Below, one piece after another: positions 1-9,475 of a DNA stretch of 64,000 nucleotides. This stretch comes from Glaciimonas sp. PAMC28666 (GTDB lineage: Bacteria > Pseudomonadota > Gammaproteobacteria > Burkholderiales > Burkholderiaceae_D). The stretch covers positions 3,968,001 to 4,032,000 of the forward strand of contig NZ_CP070304.1 of NCBI RefSeq assembly GCF_016917355.1. The letters are read 5' to 3'. Both the position numbers and the translations under genes were made by a program. Each line of letters begins with the position of its first letter. Within the stretch, counting starts at the first letter, position 1. Under the pieces are notes generated by a model that saw only the letters and a list, made by a program, of their open reading frames with translations, made no database searches and had not been told where the DNA came from.

Positions 1-63
1 ATAGCGGTCCTCTTCGATAGCTAAGCAAATAAGGTTGTTGCCATAAATTGCCGTGATTCAGCA

Positions 64-79
64 TGGCGCGATGTTTGCT
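64..79 (+). promoter_or_regulatory. sigma-54 promoter upstream of solute-binding protein gene
   Basis: TGGCGC-N5-TTGCT with GG and GC exactly one -24/-12 spacing apart; one mismatch to the TGGCAC-N5-TTGC consensus. It lies 124 bp before the start codon at 203. The same motif type precedes three more units of this cluster, which encodes its own sigma-54 activator. Confidence 0.6.
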
Positions 80-202
80 AGTTGTTAGCAAAGTACACGG
101 CATCGCGTGCGCAACAAGGAAGCTTTATTACCTGCTTTTCCTGTTGTACCCGCCATTTCGATGACTCAACCTGATTTACCTAAATCTATAATAGGAGACA
201 CA

Positions 203-1420
203 ATGCATTTGTCCAAAATCGCCGTTGCCGTTCTTAGTGCGTCCATCATTGGTTTGAGCGCCGGTAATGCCATGGCGCAATTTACGGGTGACAGCGTCAA
301 AATCGGTGTCATTGTTGATAAAACCGGTGTCTACTCCGGCATTGGAGGGCCAGGAGGGGTCGCCGCGGTAAAAATGGCAATTGATGATTTCGGCGGCAAG
401 GTATCCGGCAAGCCGATTGAAATGGTTTCAGCGGACTACCAGAACAAAGTAGACATCGCCGTTGCACGCGCATCAGAATGGATTGATCGCGATCAGGTTG
501 ATATGATCATTGAATCGACCGACTCTTCCGCCGCTATTGCATTGCAAAAATTGGGAGTAATTAAAAAGAAAGTGATGTTATTTGCCGGATCGGCGTCAAC
601 TGTGCTGACCAATCAGGAATGCTCCCCCTATGGCGTCCACTATGTATATGACACATACGCGCTGGCAACCGGTACGGGCCGCGCTATCGTAGAGTCAGGC
701 GGCGATACCTGGTTTTTCCTGACTGCTGATTACGCTTTCGGAAAATCGCTCGAAAAAGATACAAGTCAGGTCGTTAATGAAATGGGAGGGAAAGTCTTAG
801 GCTCGATTAAGCATCCACTTAACGCATCAGATTTTTCTTCGTTCTTGCTACAAGCCCAGGCATCGAAAGCCAAGATTATCGGTTTTGCTAATGCTGGTCG
901 AGATACGCAAAACGCGGTACGCGGTGCCGTCGAATTTGGCTTGACTAAGGGTGGCCAGAAGCTGGCAACCCTGTTGATTTTTGACACAGACCTCAAAGGT
1001 ATGGGCCTTCCTCTCGCGCAAGGACTGTTGTTTACAACGGGTTTCTATTGGGATATGAATAATGAAACCCGTGCATGGTCCAAGCGTTTTTACGCACTGC
1101 AACAAAAGATGCCGACTATGGTTCAAGCCGGTATGTATTCCGCGACCATGCATTATTTGAACGCAGTTCAAGCGGCAGGTACTGATAATGCGGAAGCAGT
1201 GATGAAAAAGATGAAGGCCACCGAAATCAATGATTTTTTTGCGAAGAAAGGCCGGATTCGCGAAGATGGCCTAATGGTGCATGACATGTACCTGGCAGAA
1301 GCCAAAAAACCGTCGGAATCCAAGTCTGACTGGGATTTGATGAAAATAGTAAAAACTATTCCTGGCGATAAGGCATATCAGCCGATGAGTGAAGGATCTT
1401 GCTCACTGGTGAAAAAGTAA
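203..1420 (+). CDS. ABC transporter periplasmic solute-binding protein (LivK/Peripla_BP_6 type)
   Basis: 405 aa. The frame is open from 107, but the ATG at 203 follows a good RBS (AGGAGA) and begins a clean signal peptide: Lys at position 5, a hydrophobic stretch, and an A-M-A cleavage site after residue 25. The mature protein opens with VKIGVIVDKTGVYSG, typical of branched-chain-amino-acid-type binding proteins, which in betaproteobacteria often serve aromatic or alicyclic carboxylates. No permease or ATPase gene follows it; the rest of the transporter would have to lie to the left of the window or elsewhere, and only an ATPase remnant is seen at 14.5 kb. Being beside CoA-ligase genes suggests that it captures the carboxylic acid degraded by this cluster, which is inference. 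Confidence 0.85.
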   Translation: MHLSKIAVAVLSASIIGLSAGNAMAQFTGDSVKIGVIVDKTGVYSGIGGPGGVAAVKMAIDDFGGKVSGKPIEMVSADYQNKVDIAVARASEWIDRDQVDMIIESTDSSAAIALQKLGVIKKKVMLFAGSASTVLTNQECSPYGVHYVYDTYALATGTGRAIVESGGDTWFFLTADYAFGKSLEKDTSQVVNEMGGKVLGSIKHPLNASDFSSFLLQAQASKAKIIGFANAGRDTQNAVRGAVEFGLTKGGQKLATLLIFDTDLKGMGLPLAQGLLFTTGFYWDMNNETRAWSKRFYALQQKMPTMVQAGMYSATMHYLNAVQAAGTDNAEAVMKKMKATEINDFFAKKGRIREDGLMVHDMYLAEAKKPSESKSDWDLMKIVKTIPGDKAYQPMSEGSCSLVKK

Positions 1421-1977
1421 TTGTTGTAGCCTTGGAAAAATAATTGCCGGGTTTTGGATCAGTCCCCCAAATATGACTGGCTAAATGAAGGTTCCGGTTC
1501 AGCATGACTGCTGATCCGGAATAAAGGTGAACGATTTGTGGTGCGTGTCGGAACCACCGGCCACGTTAAGATGGGTGAGTCATTAGCGGCCCCGCGGGTT
1601 AAATTCAAGTAAGCTCTTGCAGCTGTCACCATTTTCGCGTTTGCCAAAACCACGTTTCATGCTTTGCATTAGCTTGCTTAAAACCGCTGTCCTGGCCTTC
1701 GGCTTCCATTCTTTGTCGTGCCTCCCTCGCTCATATTTCCTTCACTCACGTAGCTGCTACCTCGCGATTGACATCCCATCAAGGCTTCGCCGAGCCCTGC
1801 CAGCCACACTGCGAAGCGCTCGTTTGAACCGATGAAGCAATGGAGGAACAATGACAGGAAGCGTGGTTGACCGTTTCCTGGCACGTGGTTTGCATATAGG
1901 TCGTCAATGGAAGGTTCGGTGCCGATACAGGCCGGAGTGGCTGAGCGGCCGAAGCCTCACTACAATCGAGACGAGAT
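1421..1977. other. intergenic region, no supported gene
   Basis: 557 bp between the binding protein and the hydroxyacyl-CoA dehydrogenase. Short open frames have no RBS and no recognisable motif. A stretch at 1520-1612 reads like the 3' tail of a gene but has no start. The supported content is the sigma-54 promoter at 1879-1894 and the leader that follows it. Confidence 0.5.
1879..1894 (+). promoter_or_regulatory. sigma-54 promoter, consensus match
   Basis: TGGCACGTGGTTTGCA matches TGGCAC-N5-TTGCA at every fixed position. Transcription would begin near 1905, about 70 bp before the TTG start at 1978. Confidence 0.8.
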
Positions 1978-3558
1978 TTGAAACCGGAGCCTAATGTGGT
2001 CAATGCAGTGGTTAATCGAGCACCAAATCAAGAGGAAAAAGAAGCCGGAAAGGGGATCCAATATATTGGAATCATCGGTGCCGGTGCCATGGGGCGTGGC
2101 ATCGCACAGGTATGCGCATTGGCTGGTTGTCAGGTCAGGTTATTTGACAGGGCGGAGGAAGCCGTATCGCGTGCAATCGCATTTGTGCGCGCAGACCTGG
2201 GACAGGCAGTAGCGAAAGGGAAAATTTCCGAATCCGATGCGGCTGCCGCACTGAGTCGTATTTTCCCCGCCCATGATGTGAAGGAACTGGGTGATTGCAA
2301 CTTGATAGTGGAAGCGATCCTAGAGAATCTTGACGCTAAGCAGAGCTTGATGCGGGAGCTGGAAGCGGTGGTCAGGCCGGAGTGCATCCTTGCTACCAAT
2401 ACATCTTCACTCAGCGTGACGGCGATCGCGGCAGCTTGCGCCTTACCCGAAAGGGTCGTCGGTTGGCATTTTTTCAATCCCGTGACGCGCATGAAGTTGG
2501 TAGAGGTGATACAAGCGCCGCGTACCAAGCCTGAAGCGGTGCACGCGTTGGTAGCGCTTTCCCAACGTGTGGGCCATCGCGCTATTGTTACCTCTGATTC
2601 ACCCGGATTCGTGGTTAATCATGCGGGTCGCGCGTTTGTCACGGAAGGGCTGAAGCTGTTAGCTGAGCGCGTCGCCGAACATCCGGTTATCGATACCATC
2701 CTGCGCATAAGCGCGGGCTTTCGAATGGGGCCGTTCGAGTTGCTTGATCTCACCGGTCTGGACGTTTCGGTTCCTGTGATGGAGTCTATCCATAGCCAAT
2801 ATTATGGCGATGACCGCTACCGCCCGGTGGCACTCGCTCGCACCCGGTTGCTGGCCGGTCTCTTGGGTCGAAAAAGCGGCCAGGGCTTCTATTGTTATCA
2901 AGAAAAAAATGCCACACCGAAATTGGTATCGCAGCAGACCGCGGCGGCGGCCGTAGTCGCTGTCTGGTGGCCGGAGAATAGTCCTGTCACCCCACCGAAT
3001 TCGCTTCTTGCATTGCTTCCATCTGTGAGCCGAGTGCACGATGCGAGTGAGGCCGACGTCATTCTGCTGGCACCATTGGGCCGCGATCTTTCTACAACCG
3101 TTGCGGACTTGCAACTAGATCCGTCCAAAGCAGTCGCAATCGATCCACTTTTTAGTGGAAAAGCCGGGGTCACATTGATGGTTAGCCCCGGTACCACTGC
3201 CGCTACTGTCGACGCGGCCCGTGCGATTTTCGCCGCGCAATTGATTCCGACCTTTGTAATTGCAGATTCACCAGGGTATGTTGCGCCGCGCGTTATCGCC
3301 TGTATCGTTAATCTGGCGTGCGAGATGGCCCAGCAGGGGATTGCATCGCCTGCCGATATTGACGTCGCCGTCCGCCTCGGTCTGGGCTATCCGGTCGGGC
3401 CATTCGAATGGGGAGATCAGTTGGGTGCAAAACACATACTGGAAGTCCTCCAGGGGCTGTATGCCACATTCGGCGATCAGCGCTACCGCCCATCGCCATG
3501 GCTCGTGCGCCGTGCGCGTTTATCACTGCCGCTGACCGCGCCGGACCGCTTGGGCTGA
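1978..3558 (+). CDS. 3-hydroxyacyl-CoA dehydrogenase, fused double-domain (PaaH/PaaC type)
   Basis: 526 aa, close to the usual size of PaaH-type 3-hydroxyadipyl-CoA dehydrogenases. An N-terminal Rossmann domain carries GAGAMG at residues 34-39, and a helical 3HCDH domain follows (SPGFVVNHAGRAFVTEG). A linker with a degenerate Rossmann-like half leads to a second 3HCDH domain (DSPGYVAPRVIACIVN ... LGYPVGPFEWGD). The start is TTG at 1978; GTG codons at 1996 and 2005 are alternatives and the RBS is weak. It catalyses NAD-dependent oxidation of a 3-hydroxyacyl-CoA, here probably a dicarboxylyl-CoA made after ring opening. It stands as a single unit between two non-coding stretches, with its own sigma-54 promoter. 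The split pair at 9476-11021 has the same domain order. Confidence 0.85.
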   Translation: MKPEPNVVNAVVNRAPNQEEKEAGKGIQYIGIIGAGAMGRGIAQVCALAGCQVRLFDRAEEAVSRAIAFVRADLGQAVAKGKISESDAAAALSRIFPAHDVKELGDCNLIVEAILENLDAKQSLMRELEAVVRPECILATNTSSLSVTAIAAACALPERVVGWHFFNPVTRMKLVEVIQAPRTKPEAVHALVALSQRVGHRAIVTSDSPGFVVNHAGRAFVTEGLKLLAERVAEHPVIDTILRISAGFRMGPFELLDLTGLDVSVPVMESIHSQYYGDDRYRPVALARTRLLAGLLGRKSGQGFYCYQEKNATPKLVSQQTAAAAVVAVWWPENSPVTPPNSLLALLPSVSRVHDASEADVILLAPLGRDLSTTVADLQLDPSKAVAIDPLFSGKAGVTLMVSPGTTAATVDAARAIFAAQLIPTFVIADSPGYVAPRVIACIVNLACEMAQQGIASPADIDVAVRLGLGYPVGPFEWGDQLGAKHILEVLQGLYATFGDQRYRPSPWLVRRARLSLPLTAPDRLG

Positions 3559-4233
3559 ACATCTCGCGCCCTGACATCGCTTTAACCTGAAGGCATAGGC
3601 ATAAGCATCGGCCGCCCAGTGACAGGAAAAAAATTTCAGTTATCCTACCGGTCATGCAGTCGTCCCGCCAGATGCTGCTACCTATATAACCAGCATAGTT
3701 TTTGGCTGGGTCAAGGGCAATACGAATCCGGTACCAGATAGCCTGATCGATAACGTCAAAGCCCTCGCCAGCGATTATTAACCGTACTTTAATAAAGCCA
3801 AATAGCGGTTTCATTACCTGGCTGAGTGGTGCGGCGGCCGGTTCAGCACGATCGTCCAGATCGATTCGTATTCACGCTGCCCGCACCGGGGTTTGTGCGC
3901 CTTGCGGACAGTCAGCTGTATGGCGAGTATTTGGCGCGGACAGTAAAGCGGAAAAACACATGTTTGCGATTTGACCGCAGCTTTCCAAAATGGATTTGCT
4001 ACGCGTGGCCTGACGATCATTTGACGGATAGTCGGGCATGCAATTTGCTGTTAGCCTAAGCATGACAACGTTAAGACGATCCGCCGCATGCCAGCACTGC
4101 CGCCCGACCAGCCTGAATCAGAAGTGTCTGCGCGAGCAGAGGTGAGCGTAGCGGAATCGGCGTAGCGAAAATCAATGCGTTGCGCAGTGCAGGTGTCATC
4201 TGACCAATTTAAGTCTTAAATAAAAGGAAATAA
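3559..4233. other. intergenic region with decayed-looking sequence
   Basis: About 675 bp with no supported gene. One start-less frame of 52 codons (3623-3781) and a 77-codon frame (3826-4059) look partly coding but match no family I recognise and lack an RBS. The useful element is the sigma-54-like promoter at 4034-4049. Confidence 0.5.
4034..4049 (+). promoter_or_regulatory. sigma-54-like promoter for the ring-cleavage operon
   Basis: GGGCATGCAATTTGCT keeps the invariant GG and GC at -24/-12 spacing and a full TTGCT; it differs from consensus at the first and sixth bases. Predicted start near 4060, leaving a leader of about 175 nt before the gene at 4235. Confidence 0.5.
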
Positions 4234-4234
4234 C

Positions 4235-5014
4235 GTGGAATTTCAGGAAATTACTTACGAAGAAGACGGTCCGGTTGGAACCATTACCCTGAACCGCCCC
4301 CATGACGGCAACATGTTTACGCCGCTGATGTGCGAAGAAATTCGTGATTGTATCAACGCCATCCGGCGCGAGACCCGGACCCGGGTCATCGTGCTGACCG
4401 GTGCCGGAGATAAGTTTTTTTGTACCGGCGGTAAGAAGGAAGGTATGGAAGACACCCAGCTATATGCCGGTATGTTACCCACGTTGGATATGTATGAAAG
4501 TATCGACCGGCTGCAAAAACCGGTGATCGCTTGTGTCAACGGCTACGCGGTCGGCGGCGGTAACGTGTTGCAGATGGTATGCGACATGACCATCGCTAAG
4601 GAAAGCGCCGTATTCCGCCAGGTGGGGCCGATGGTCGGCAGCTTTGATGCTGGTTATGGCACCTGGTATCTTGAAGACCTGGTCGGCAAGAAGCGCGCTA
4701 AAGAAATTTGGTTTCGCAATCCGAAGATGACAGCGCAGGAAGCGCTGTCGATCGGACTGATCAATAAGGTAGTTCCGGATGCGATGCTAAAGGAAGAGAC
4801 CCGCAAGATGGCGTTGGAAATCGCCGATCGCGGCGCATTTGCACTGGCTTCCATTAAGGCTGCGTTCAATGCCCGCCATGGTGGGGTGAGCGGCCTTGCG
4901 CGCATGGCGCATGACTTGTTGCTTCCAGGCTATCTAAACAGCGAAGAACATGCCGAACTGGCATCTGCATTCGCAGAGCGGCGCAGCCCTGACGCGTCCA
5001 AATTTGGCCAATGA
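4235..5014 (+). CDS. BadI/MenB-like ring-opening acyl-CoA hydrolase (crotonase fold)
   Basis: 259 aa. GTG start after AAGGAA. The crotonase fold is clear, but the details point to the MenB/BadI branch rather than a hydratase: GAGDKFFCTGG, GYAVGGGNVLQMVCDMTIA, then QVGPMVGSFDAGYG and KKRAKEIWF. BadI from Rhodopseudomonas has the same QVGP-x2-GS-x-D-x-GYG block and hydrolytically opens 2-ketocyclohexanecarboxyl-CoA to pimelyl-CoA. It is the first gene of a tight operon running to 12157 that also encodes a ligase, hydratase, SDR and acyl-CoA dehydrogenase, which supports a retro-Claisen ring-opening role. The exact ring substrate cannot be read from sequence. Confidence 0.8.
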   Translation: MEFQEITYEEDGPVGTITLNRPHDGNMFTPLMCEEIRDCINAIRRETRTRVIVLTGAGDKFFCTGGKKEGMEDTQLYAGMLPTLDMYESIDRLQKPVIACVNGYAVGGGNVLQMVCDMTIAKESAVFRQVGPMVGSFDAGYGTWYLEDLVGKKRAKEIWFRNPKMTAQEALSIGLINKVVPDAMLKEETRKMALEIADRGAFALASIKAAFNARHGGVSGLARMAHDLLLPGYLNSEEHAELASAFAERRSPDASKFGQ

Positions 5015-5035
5015 TTTCTTGCAAAGAAAGCTGTC

Positions 5036-6772
5036 ATGCAGAATGTTTTAACGTTACATAATCCGCAGCAGGCGCGCGAGTTTTACATGGCAGGGGTCTG
5101 GCAGCGTGACACCCTGTACAGCCTGGCCGAAAACCATGCAAGCACGCGTCCGGGCTTATGGGCACTGCGCGATACCGAGATCCGGCTGACCTGGCGTGCA
5201 CTGGTAGATTGGGCCGATAGCGTAGCGCAAGGCCTGGCTGAGGCCGGCCTGCACAGTGGTGACAGGGTCGCGGTCTGGCTGCCCAGCCGGGTCGAGTCAG
5301 TCGTCATTTTTCTTGCCTGTTCACGCAACGGTTATGTGTGCGTGCCGTCGTTGCATCAGAATCATACCGTGGAGGAGATCGCTGTCCTGCTTGAGCGGGT
5401 GCAATGCCGCGCACTGTTCGCGATGCCAGGTTACGGTGCCGATGCATCGGAGAATTCAATTTTTACGCGGGCATTAACGATGCCGTCGATAAAAACTGTC
5501 TTCGCGGTCTTCCCCTCTCATAGCGTGGAAGGGATGCTGCCTGCGAAAAGTCGGCCCTTTCCGAAGCCTGATGCGGCGTCGGTTTCATCACCTCCCGACT
5601 TGAATCCCGACAAGGTGGTGTATCTGGCATTTACGTCAGGTACTACCGGCATGCCTAAGGGCGTAATGCACAGCGATAACACGCTTCTTGCTAATGGTCG
5701 AGCGCTTGCCAGTGACTGGAATCAGGGGCCGGACACAGTTATCTTGTCGCTCAGTCCGGTCAGTCACCATATCGCTACGGTTGCGTGCGAGCAGATGCTG
5801 GTGACGGGTTGTGAACTGGCACTGCATTATGCGGGAACGGGCAAGTCGGTATTAGACTGGATTATTGAGACCGGTGCCACTTACGTGATGGGCGTCCCGA
5901 CGCATGCGATCGATTTGCTGGCTGCGTTGCAACAGCAAGGCTTACAACATCTGGGAAAAGTAAAGACCTTTTACATGGCGGGGACCTTGATTCCGCGCAA
6001 AATTGCTGAGCAATTTCTGACGCTCGGGGTGGTACCACAGAATATCTACGGAATGACAGAAAATGGATCGCATCAATATCCATTGCCTGCGGATGAAATT
6101 GATACGCTGGTTGCTTCCTGCGGTCGCGCCTGTCGTGGCTATGAGGTGCGTCTGTGGAATCAGGAAAATCCGGATATCGAAGCTGAGCCAGGACAGATCG
6201 GCGAAATCGGCGGGCGCGGTGGCTTGTTGATGCTCGGTTATTTCAATAATCAAGAAGCGACCGAAAATTCATTTAATGCCAGTGGATGGTTTCTCAGCGG
6301 TGACCTCGGGCAGTTCGATAAAAATGGCGGCTTGCGTATCGTTGGTCGGAAGAAGGATTTGATCATACGCGGGGGTCATAATATTTATCCGGTCACAATC
6401 GAAGAACTGGCGCAGCGGCATCCCGGCGTTCTGAAGGTAGCGGTGTATCCGGTAGCGCACGAACGTCTGGGCGAGCAGGTCTGTCTCGCCGTTATCCCGC
6501 GTGATGGTGTCGCACTACGTGCTGATGAAGTCCTGAAATACCTCCTTGATTCCGGGCTTTCGAAGTATGACTTGCCTGAACATTTCATTGAAATGGATGC
6601 CTTTCCGATGACGACCAGCGGCAAGATACTCAAGCGTGAGCTAGTCGAACTGACGCGTGCCGGTAAATTGGTGCCGCAAGCGGTACGGGTAAGTGCAAGC
6701 GCCGGTCAGCCTTTAGCCGGTCAGTCTTTAATCAGTGACGAAAAAACGATCAGTGAAGGAAAAACGGCATGA
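5036..6772 (+). CDS. acyl-CoA ligase (AMP-forming), alicyclic/aromatic acid type
   Basis: 578 aa. ANL superfamily: phosphate-binding loop FTSGTTGMPKG, adenine motif YGMTENGSHQYP, hinge GRKKDLIIRGGHNIYP, and a C-terminal catalytic Lys in TTSGKILKREL. The first 40 residues (LTLHNPQQAREFYMAGVWQ) are shared with the ligase at 16317, so the two are paralogues. It should activate the imported acid with ATP and CoA. It starts 21 bp after the BadI-like gene and overlaps the next gene by 4 bp (ATGA), so translation is coupled. Cyclohexanecarboxylate-CoA ligase (AliA) is the closest functional guess from context. Confidence 0.82.
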   Translation: MQNVLTLHNPQQAREFYMAGVWQRDTLYSLAENHASTRPGLWALRDTEIRLTWRALVDWADSVAQGLAEAGLHSGDRVAVWLPSRVESVVIFLACSRNGYVCVPSLHQNHTVEEIAVLLERVQCRALFAMPGYGADASENSIFTRALTMPSIKTVFAVFPSHSVEGMLPAKSRPFPKPDAASVSSPPDLNPDKVVYLAFTSGTTGMPKGVMHSDNTLLANGRALASDWNQGPDTVILSLSPVSHHIATVACEQMLVTGCELALHYAGTGKSVLDWIIETGATYVMGVPTHAIDLLAALQQQGLQHLGKVKTFYMAGTLIPRKIAEQFLTLGVVPQNIYGMTENGSHQYPLPADEIDTLVASCGRACRGYEVRLWNQENPDIEAEPGQIGEIGGRGGLLMLGYFNNQEATENSFNASGWFLSGDLGQFDKNGGLRIVGRKKDLIIRGGHNIYPVTIEELAQRHPGVLKVAVYPVAHERLGEQVCLAVIPRDGVALRADEVLKYLLDSGLSKYDLPEHFIEMDAFPMTTSGKILKRELVELTRAGKLVPQAVRVSASAGQPLAGQSLISDEKTISEGKTA

Positions 6773-7539
6773 CTATTCAATTAACCTATCGGGAATCCTG
6801 TGCGATTTTGCAGATAGATCGGCCGCAAGTCTTGAACGCATTGAGTTTCGATGTGCTGCGTCAGATTGGCGAGGCGATTGATCAGGTCGCGGCGTCCGAT
6901 GCGCGTGCATTAGTAATTGTCGGTAGCGGTGAAAAAGCTTTTTGCGCTGGCGCCGATATTAAGGAATTGCAGGGTCGCGGCCTGCTAGCGCAAAAGCAAG
7001 GTGCCGAACTGGGCCAAAGCGTGATGGCCAAACTTGACCGTCTCCCGATTCCATCGATTGCCGTCATTCATGGCTATGCGTTTGGTGGCGGACTGGAGTT
7101 GGCAATGGCGTGTACTTTTCGGATTGCAACGCCAAAGGCAAAGATGGGATTGCCGGAAATTAAGCTCGGGCTGATCCCGGGTTATGGGGGCACTCAGCGC
7201 CTTCCACGTTTAGTCGGCGAAGCCAAAGCGCTTGAAATCATCTTGTCTGGCAAGACCATAGACGCGGTCGAAGCAGAGCGTATTGGATTGGTCAATCTGG
7301 TGGTTGAACCAGCTGACCCGATTACGATCGGTTGTACTTACGCGCAGCAATTTATCGGCTTTAGCCGCTGTGCGCTGTTGTTCGCGCGGGAAGCTATTCA
7401 GCGCGCATCAGCGTTGCCGCTGGTCGACGGGTTGCGCATCGAATCGGACTTGTCCACACTGGCTTTTCAAACCGCCGACGCACGTGAAGGCATGCAGGCC
7501 TTCATTGACAAACGGGCCCCTCATTTCAAGGATGAATAA
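6769..7539 (+). CDS. enoyl-CoA hydratase (BadK/crotonase type)
   Basis: 256 aa. Crotonase signature with oxyanion-hole and catalytic segments: KAFCAGADIKELQGR, HGYAFGGGLELAMACTFRIA, GLPEIKLGLIPGYGGTQRLPR. The two Glu residues of true hydratases are present (GLELAMA region and LPEIKLG). It adds water to an alpha,beta-unsaturated acyl-CoA; in this operon the likely substrate is a cyclic 1-ene-carboxyl-CoA made by the dehydrogenase at 8301. It starts inside the stop of the ligase gene and ends 3 bp before the SDR gene. Confidence 0.85.
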   Translation: MTIQLTYRESCAILQIDRPQVLNALSFDVLRQIGEAIDQVAASDARALVIVGSGEKAFCAGADIKELQGRGLLAQKQGAELGQSVMAKLDRLPIPSIAVIHGYAFGGGLELAMACTFRIATPKAKMGLPEIKLGLIPGYGGTQRLPRLVGEAKALEIILSGKTIDAVEAERIGLVNLVVEPADPITIGCTYAQQFIGFSRCALLFAREAIQRASALPLVDGLRIESDLSTLAFQTADAREGMQAFIDKRAPHFKDE

Positions 7540-7542
7540 GCA

Positions 7543-8286
7543 ATGAAACAGTCTTGTATTATTGTAACCGGTGCCAGTCGTGGGATCGGTGCGGCAATTG
7601 CCGAAAGTCTGGCCGAGGCCGGCTTCATGGTTGGCTGCCTCTCACGCTCAGGCGATCTTCCGCAACGGCCCGATGCTTCGGAGCAAGTACGCCAACGTTG
7701 GTTGAGTGCCGCTTGCGATGTGACCAATGCCAGCCAGGTACGTGCGGCCATCGCCGACATTCAGTCTCGTTGCAGTGTCCCGATTGCCGGTCTGGTGAAT
7801 AATGCCGGCATCCATATGGAAGGCAAGTCAGCGTCGCTTCCGTTGGAGGAATTTGACAAGGTGATGCAAACCAATGCTAACTCGGTAGTGATAGGCTGCC
7901 AGAGTGTGTTTCCGTATTTGCGCGACCAGGGCGGGCTGATCGTCAATATAGGTTCATTTTTTGACAAAATGGGGGTTAAGCGCAACCTCGCTTATTGCGC
8001 CTCCAAGGCGGCAGTCGGTGCAATTACGCGCTGCCTGGCTGTCGAATGGGCTTCGGTTGGCGTGCGCGTAATGAACGTTGCTCCCGGCTATATCGTTACC
8101 GATCTAAACCGTGCCTCCATGTCGGAAGGCCCGCTGCGCGCATTTCTTGAAAAACGCATTCCAAATGGGGTGCCAGGCACAGCCGATGACGTAGGTGCAC
8201 TGGTCGCCCTCTTGTTTAACATGCCTGGCGGATTCATGTCCGGTGAGACAATTTATATTGACGGCGCGCAAGGCGTCGCACATTAA
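7543..8286 (+). CDS. SDR-family dehydrogenase (BadH-like hydroxyacyl-CoA oxidation)
   Basis: 247 aa. Classical short-chain dehydrogenase: cofactor motif TGASRGIG near the N terminus, NNAG, a catalytic Ser in NIGSFF, and the YCASK active site. Placed between hydratase and acyl-CoA dehydrogenase, it fits oxidation of a 2-hydroxy-alicyclic-carboxyl-CoA to the 2-keto form, the step done by the SDR BadH in R. palustris, which gives the substrate of the BadI-like hydrolase at the head of the operon. The substrate is inferred from context; SDR sequence alone does not fix it. Confidence 0.78.
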   Translation: MKQSCIIVTGASRGIGAAIAESLAEAGFMVGCLSRSGDLPQRPDASEQVRQRWLSAACDVTNASQVRAAIADIQSRCSVPIAGLVNNAGIHMEGKSASLPLEEFDKVMQTNANSVVIGCQSVFPYLRDQGGLIVNIGSFFDKMGVKRNLAYCASKAAVGAITRCLAVEWASVGVRVMNVAPGYIVTDLNRASMSEGPLRAFLEKRIPNGVPGTADDVGALVALLFNMPGGFMSGETIYIDGAQGVAH

Positions 8287-8300
8287 GAGAAGGACGCGCT

Positions 8301-9467
8301 ATGAATGTGCTGGAAAGATTAGATGGTCGCTTACCCCTGAGCGAAGATGAAAAAATGATCCTCGATAGCGTGCAGGCACTCGCACGTAAGGAAATTGCCT
8401 CAAGAGCAGCAGAAGTCGATGAAAGTGGAGAGTTTCCCTGGGATAACGTCCACGCGATCAATCAACTCGGTCTTAACGCGATGTTCATTCCGGAAGAATA
8501 CGGCGGCGCACCGCTGTCGTTCACCTGCTATCTGGCCTGCGTACGAGAAATTTCCAAGGCGTGTGCTTCCACCGGCATCATCTGGGCCACTAATTTTCAT
8601 GCGATCAAGCCATTGATCGAGTTCGGCAATCACGAACAGAAATCGCGATTCCTGCCAAAGATTGCAGAAGGAGCGCTGGCCGCTCTTGCCATCACCGAAC
8701 CATCGGCGGGCTCAGACGCGACCGGTATGAAAACCTCGTTCCGTCCCGATGGCGACGACATCGTCATCAACGGTAGCAAAATTTTCATTACCAATGGTGA
8801 CGTTGCTGACCAGTATCTGCTGTTCGGAAAATGGAGTGAAATTAACGATCCAAAGGCAGCGATCTCGGTGTTGATCCTTGAAAAGGGCACGCCAGGATTA
8901 AGCGTGATCGGTACAGAGAATAAGATGGGCACACGTGGCTCCAGTACCGCCTCGCTGGCTTTTGATAACTGCCGTGTGCCGCGCGCCAATCTCCTTCAAA
9001 ATCCTGGCGACGGACTGAAAATACTATTTGGTTCCCTAAACAGGTCGCGCCCTAGTGTTGCGGCGCATGCGTTGGGCATCGCGCGCGCGGCTTTCGAGGA
9101 TGCGGTGGCTTACATTAATGAGCGCAAGCAGTCCGGCAAAAAAATTATCGAGTTTCAGGGGATTCAATTTTTACTTGCTGACCTCGCTGCAGAGTTGGTG
9201 ATGTGTGAATCCTGGTTGTGGCGCGTGGCAGCAATGGTCGATTCCGGAGAAAAAGATTTTGGTACCGAGGCATCGATATTAAAGATGCGCGCCAGCGATG
9301 CAGCGATGCGCATCGCCACCGAGGCCGTGCAGCTATTGGGCGGCTATGGATATTGCAAGGATTATCGCGTTGAGCGGCTCATGCGTGACGCCAAAATCAC
9401 CCAAATTTGGGAAGGTACCAATCAGGTACATCGCCAACTTATTGGCCGCAGTTTTCTTTTGAAATAG
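8301..9467 (+). CDS. acyl-CoA dehydrogenase (AliB-like candidate)
   Basis: 388 aa, normal length. N-terminal helical domain, middle beta domain with AITEPSAGSDATGM and the FITNG segment, and a C-terminal domain with LLGGYGYCKDYRVERLMRDAK and IWEGTNQVHRQLIGR, whose Glu is the usual catalytic base position. FAD-dependent; electrons would pass to ETF. In the operon it should introduce the first double bond into the acyl-CoA made by the ligase. RBS AGAAGGA lies 8 bp before the ATG. Confidence 0.85.
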   Translation: MNVLERLDGRLPLSEDEKMILDSVQALARKEIASRAAEVDESGEFPWDNVHAINQLGLNAMFIPEEYGGAPLSFTCYLACVREISKACASTGIIWATNFHAIKPLIEFGNHEQKSRFLPKIAEGALAALAITEPSAGSDATGMKTSFRPDGDDIVINGSKIFITNGDVADQYLLFGKWSEINDPKAAISVLILEKGTPGLSVIGTENKMGTRGSSTASLAFDNCRVPRANLLQNPGDGLKILFGSLNRSRPSVAAHALGIARAAFEDAVAYINERKQSGKKIIEFQGIQFLLADLAAELVMCESWLWRVAAMVDSGEKDFGTEASILKMRASDAAMRIATEAVQLLGGYGYCKDYRVERLMRDAKITQIWEGTNQVHRQLIGRSFLLK

Positions 9468-9475
9468 GGACAGAC

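Noticed and set aside
1520-1612. Coding-like tail (KGERFVVRVGTTGHVKMGES then a short end)
   Set aside because: 31 codons without a start and no family recognised; could be a relic but unsupported.
1617-1884. Open frames on both strands between the binding protein and PaaH-like genes
   Set aside because: No RBS, no recognisable motif and mutual overlap; treated as non-coding.
1929-1975. tRNA-Ser-like 5' segment (GGAGTGGCTGAGCGGCCGAA)
   Set aside because: Resembles a D-arm only; no matching acceptor, anticodon or T-arm follows, so chance similarity is likely.
3623-3781. 52-codon start-less frame containing FSYPTGHA, reminiscent of a PAP2 phosphatase motif
   Set aside because: The rest of the frame does not continue the family pattern; too short to support.
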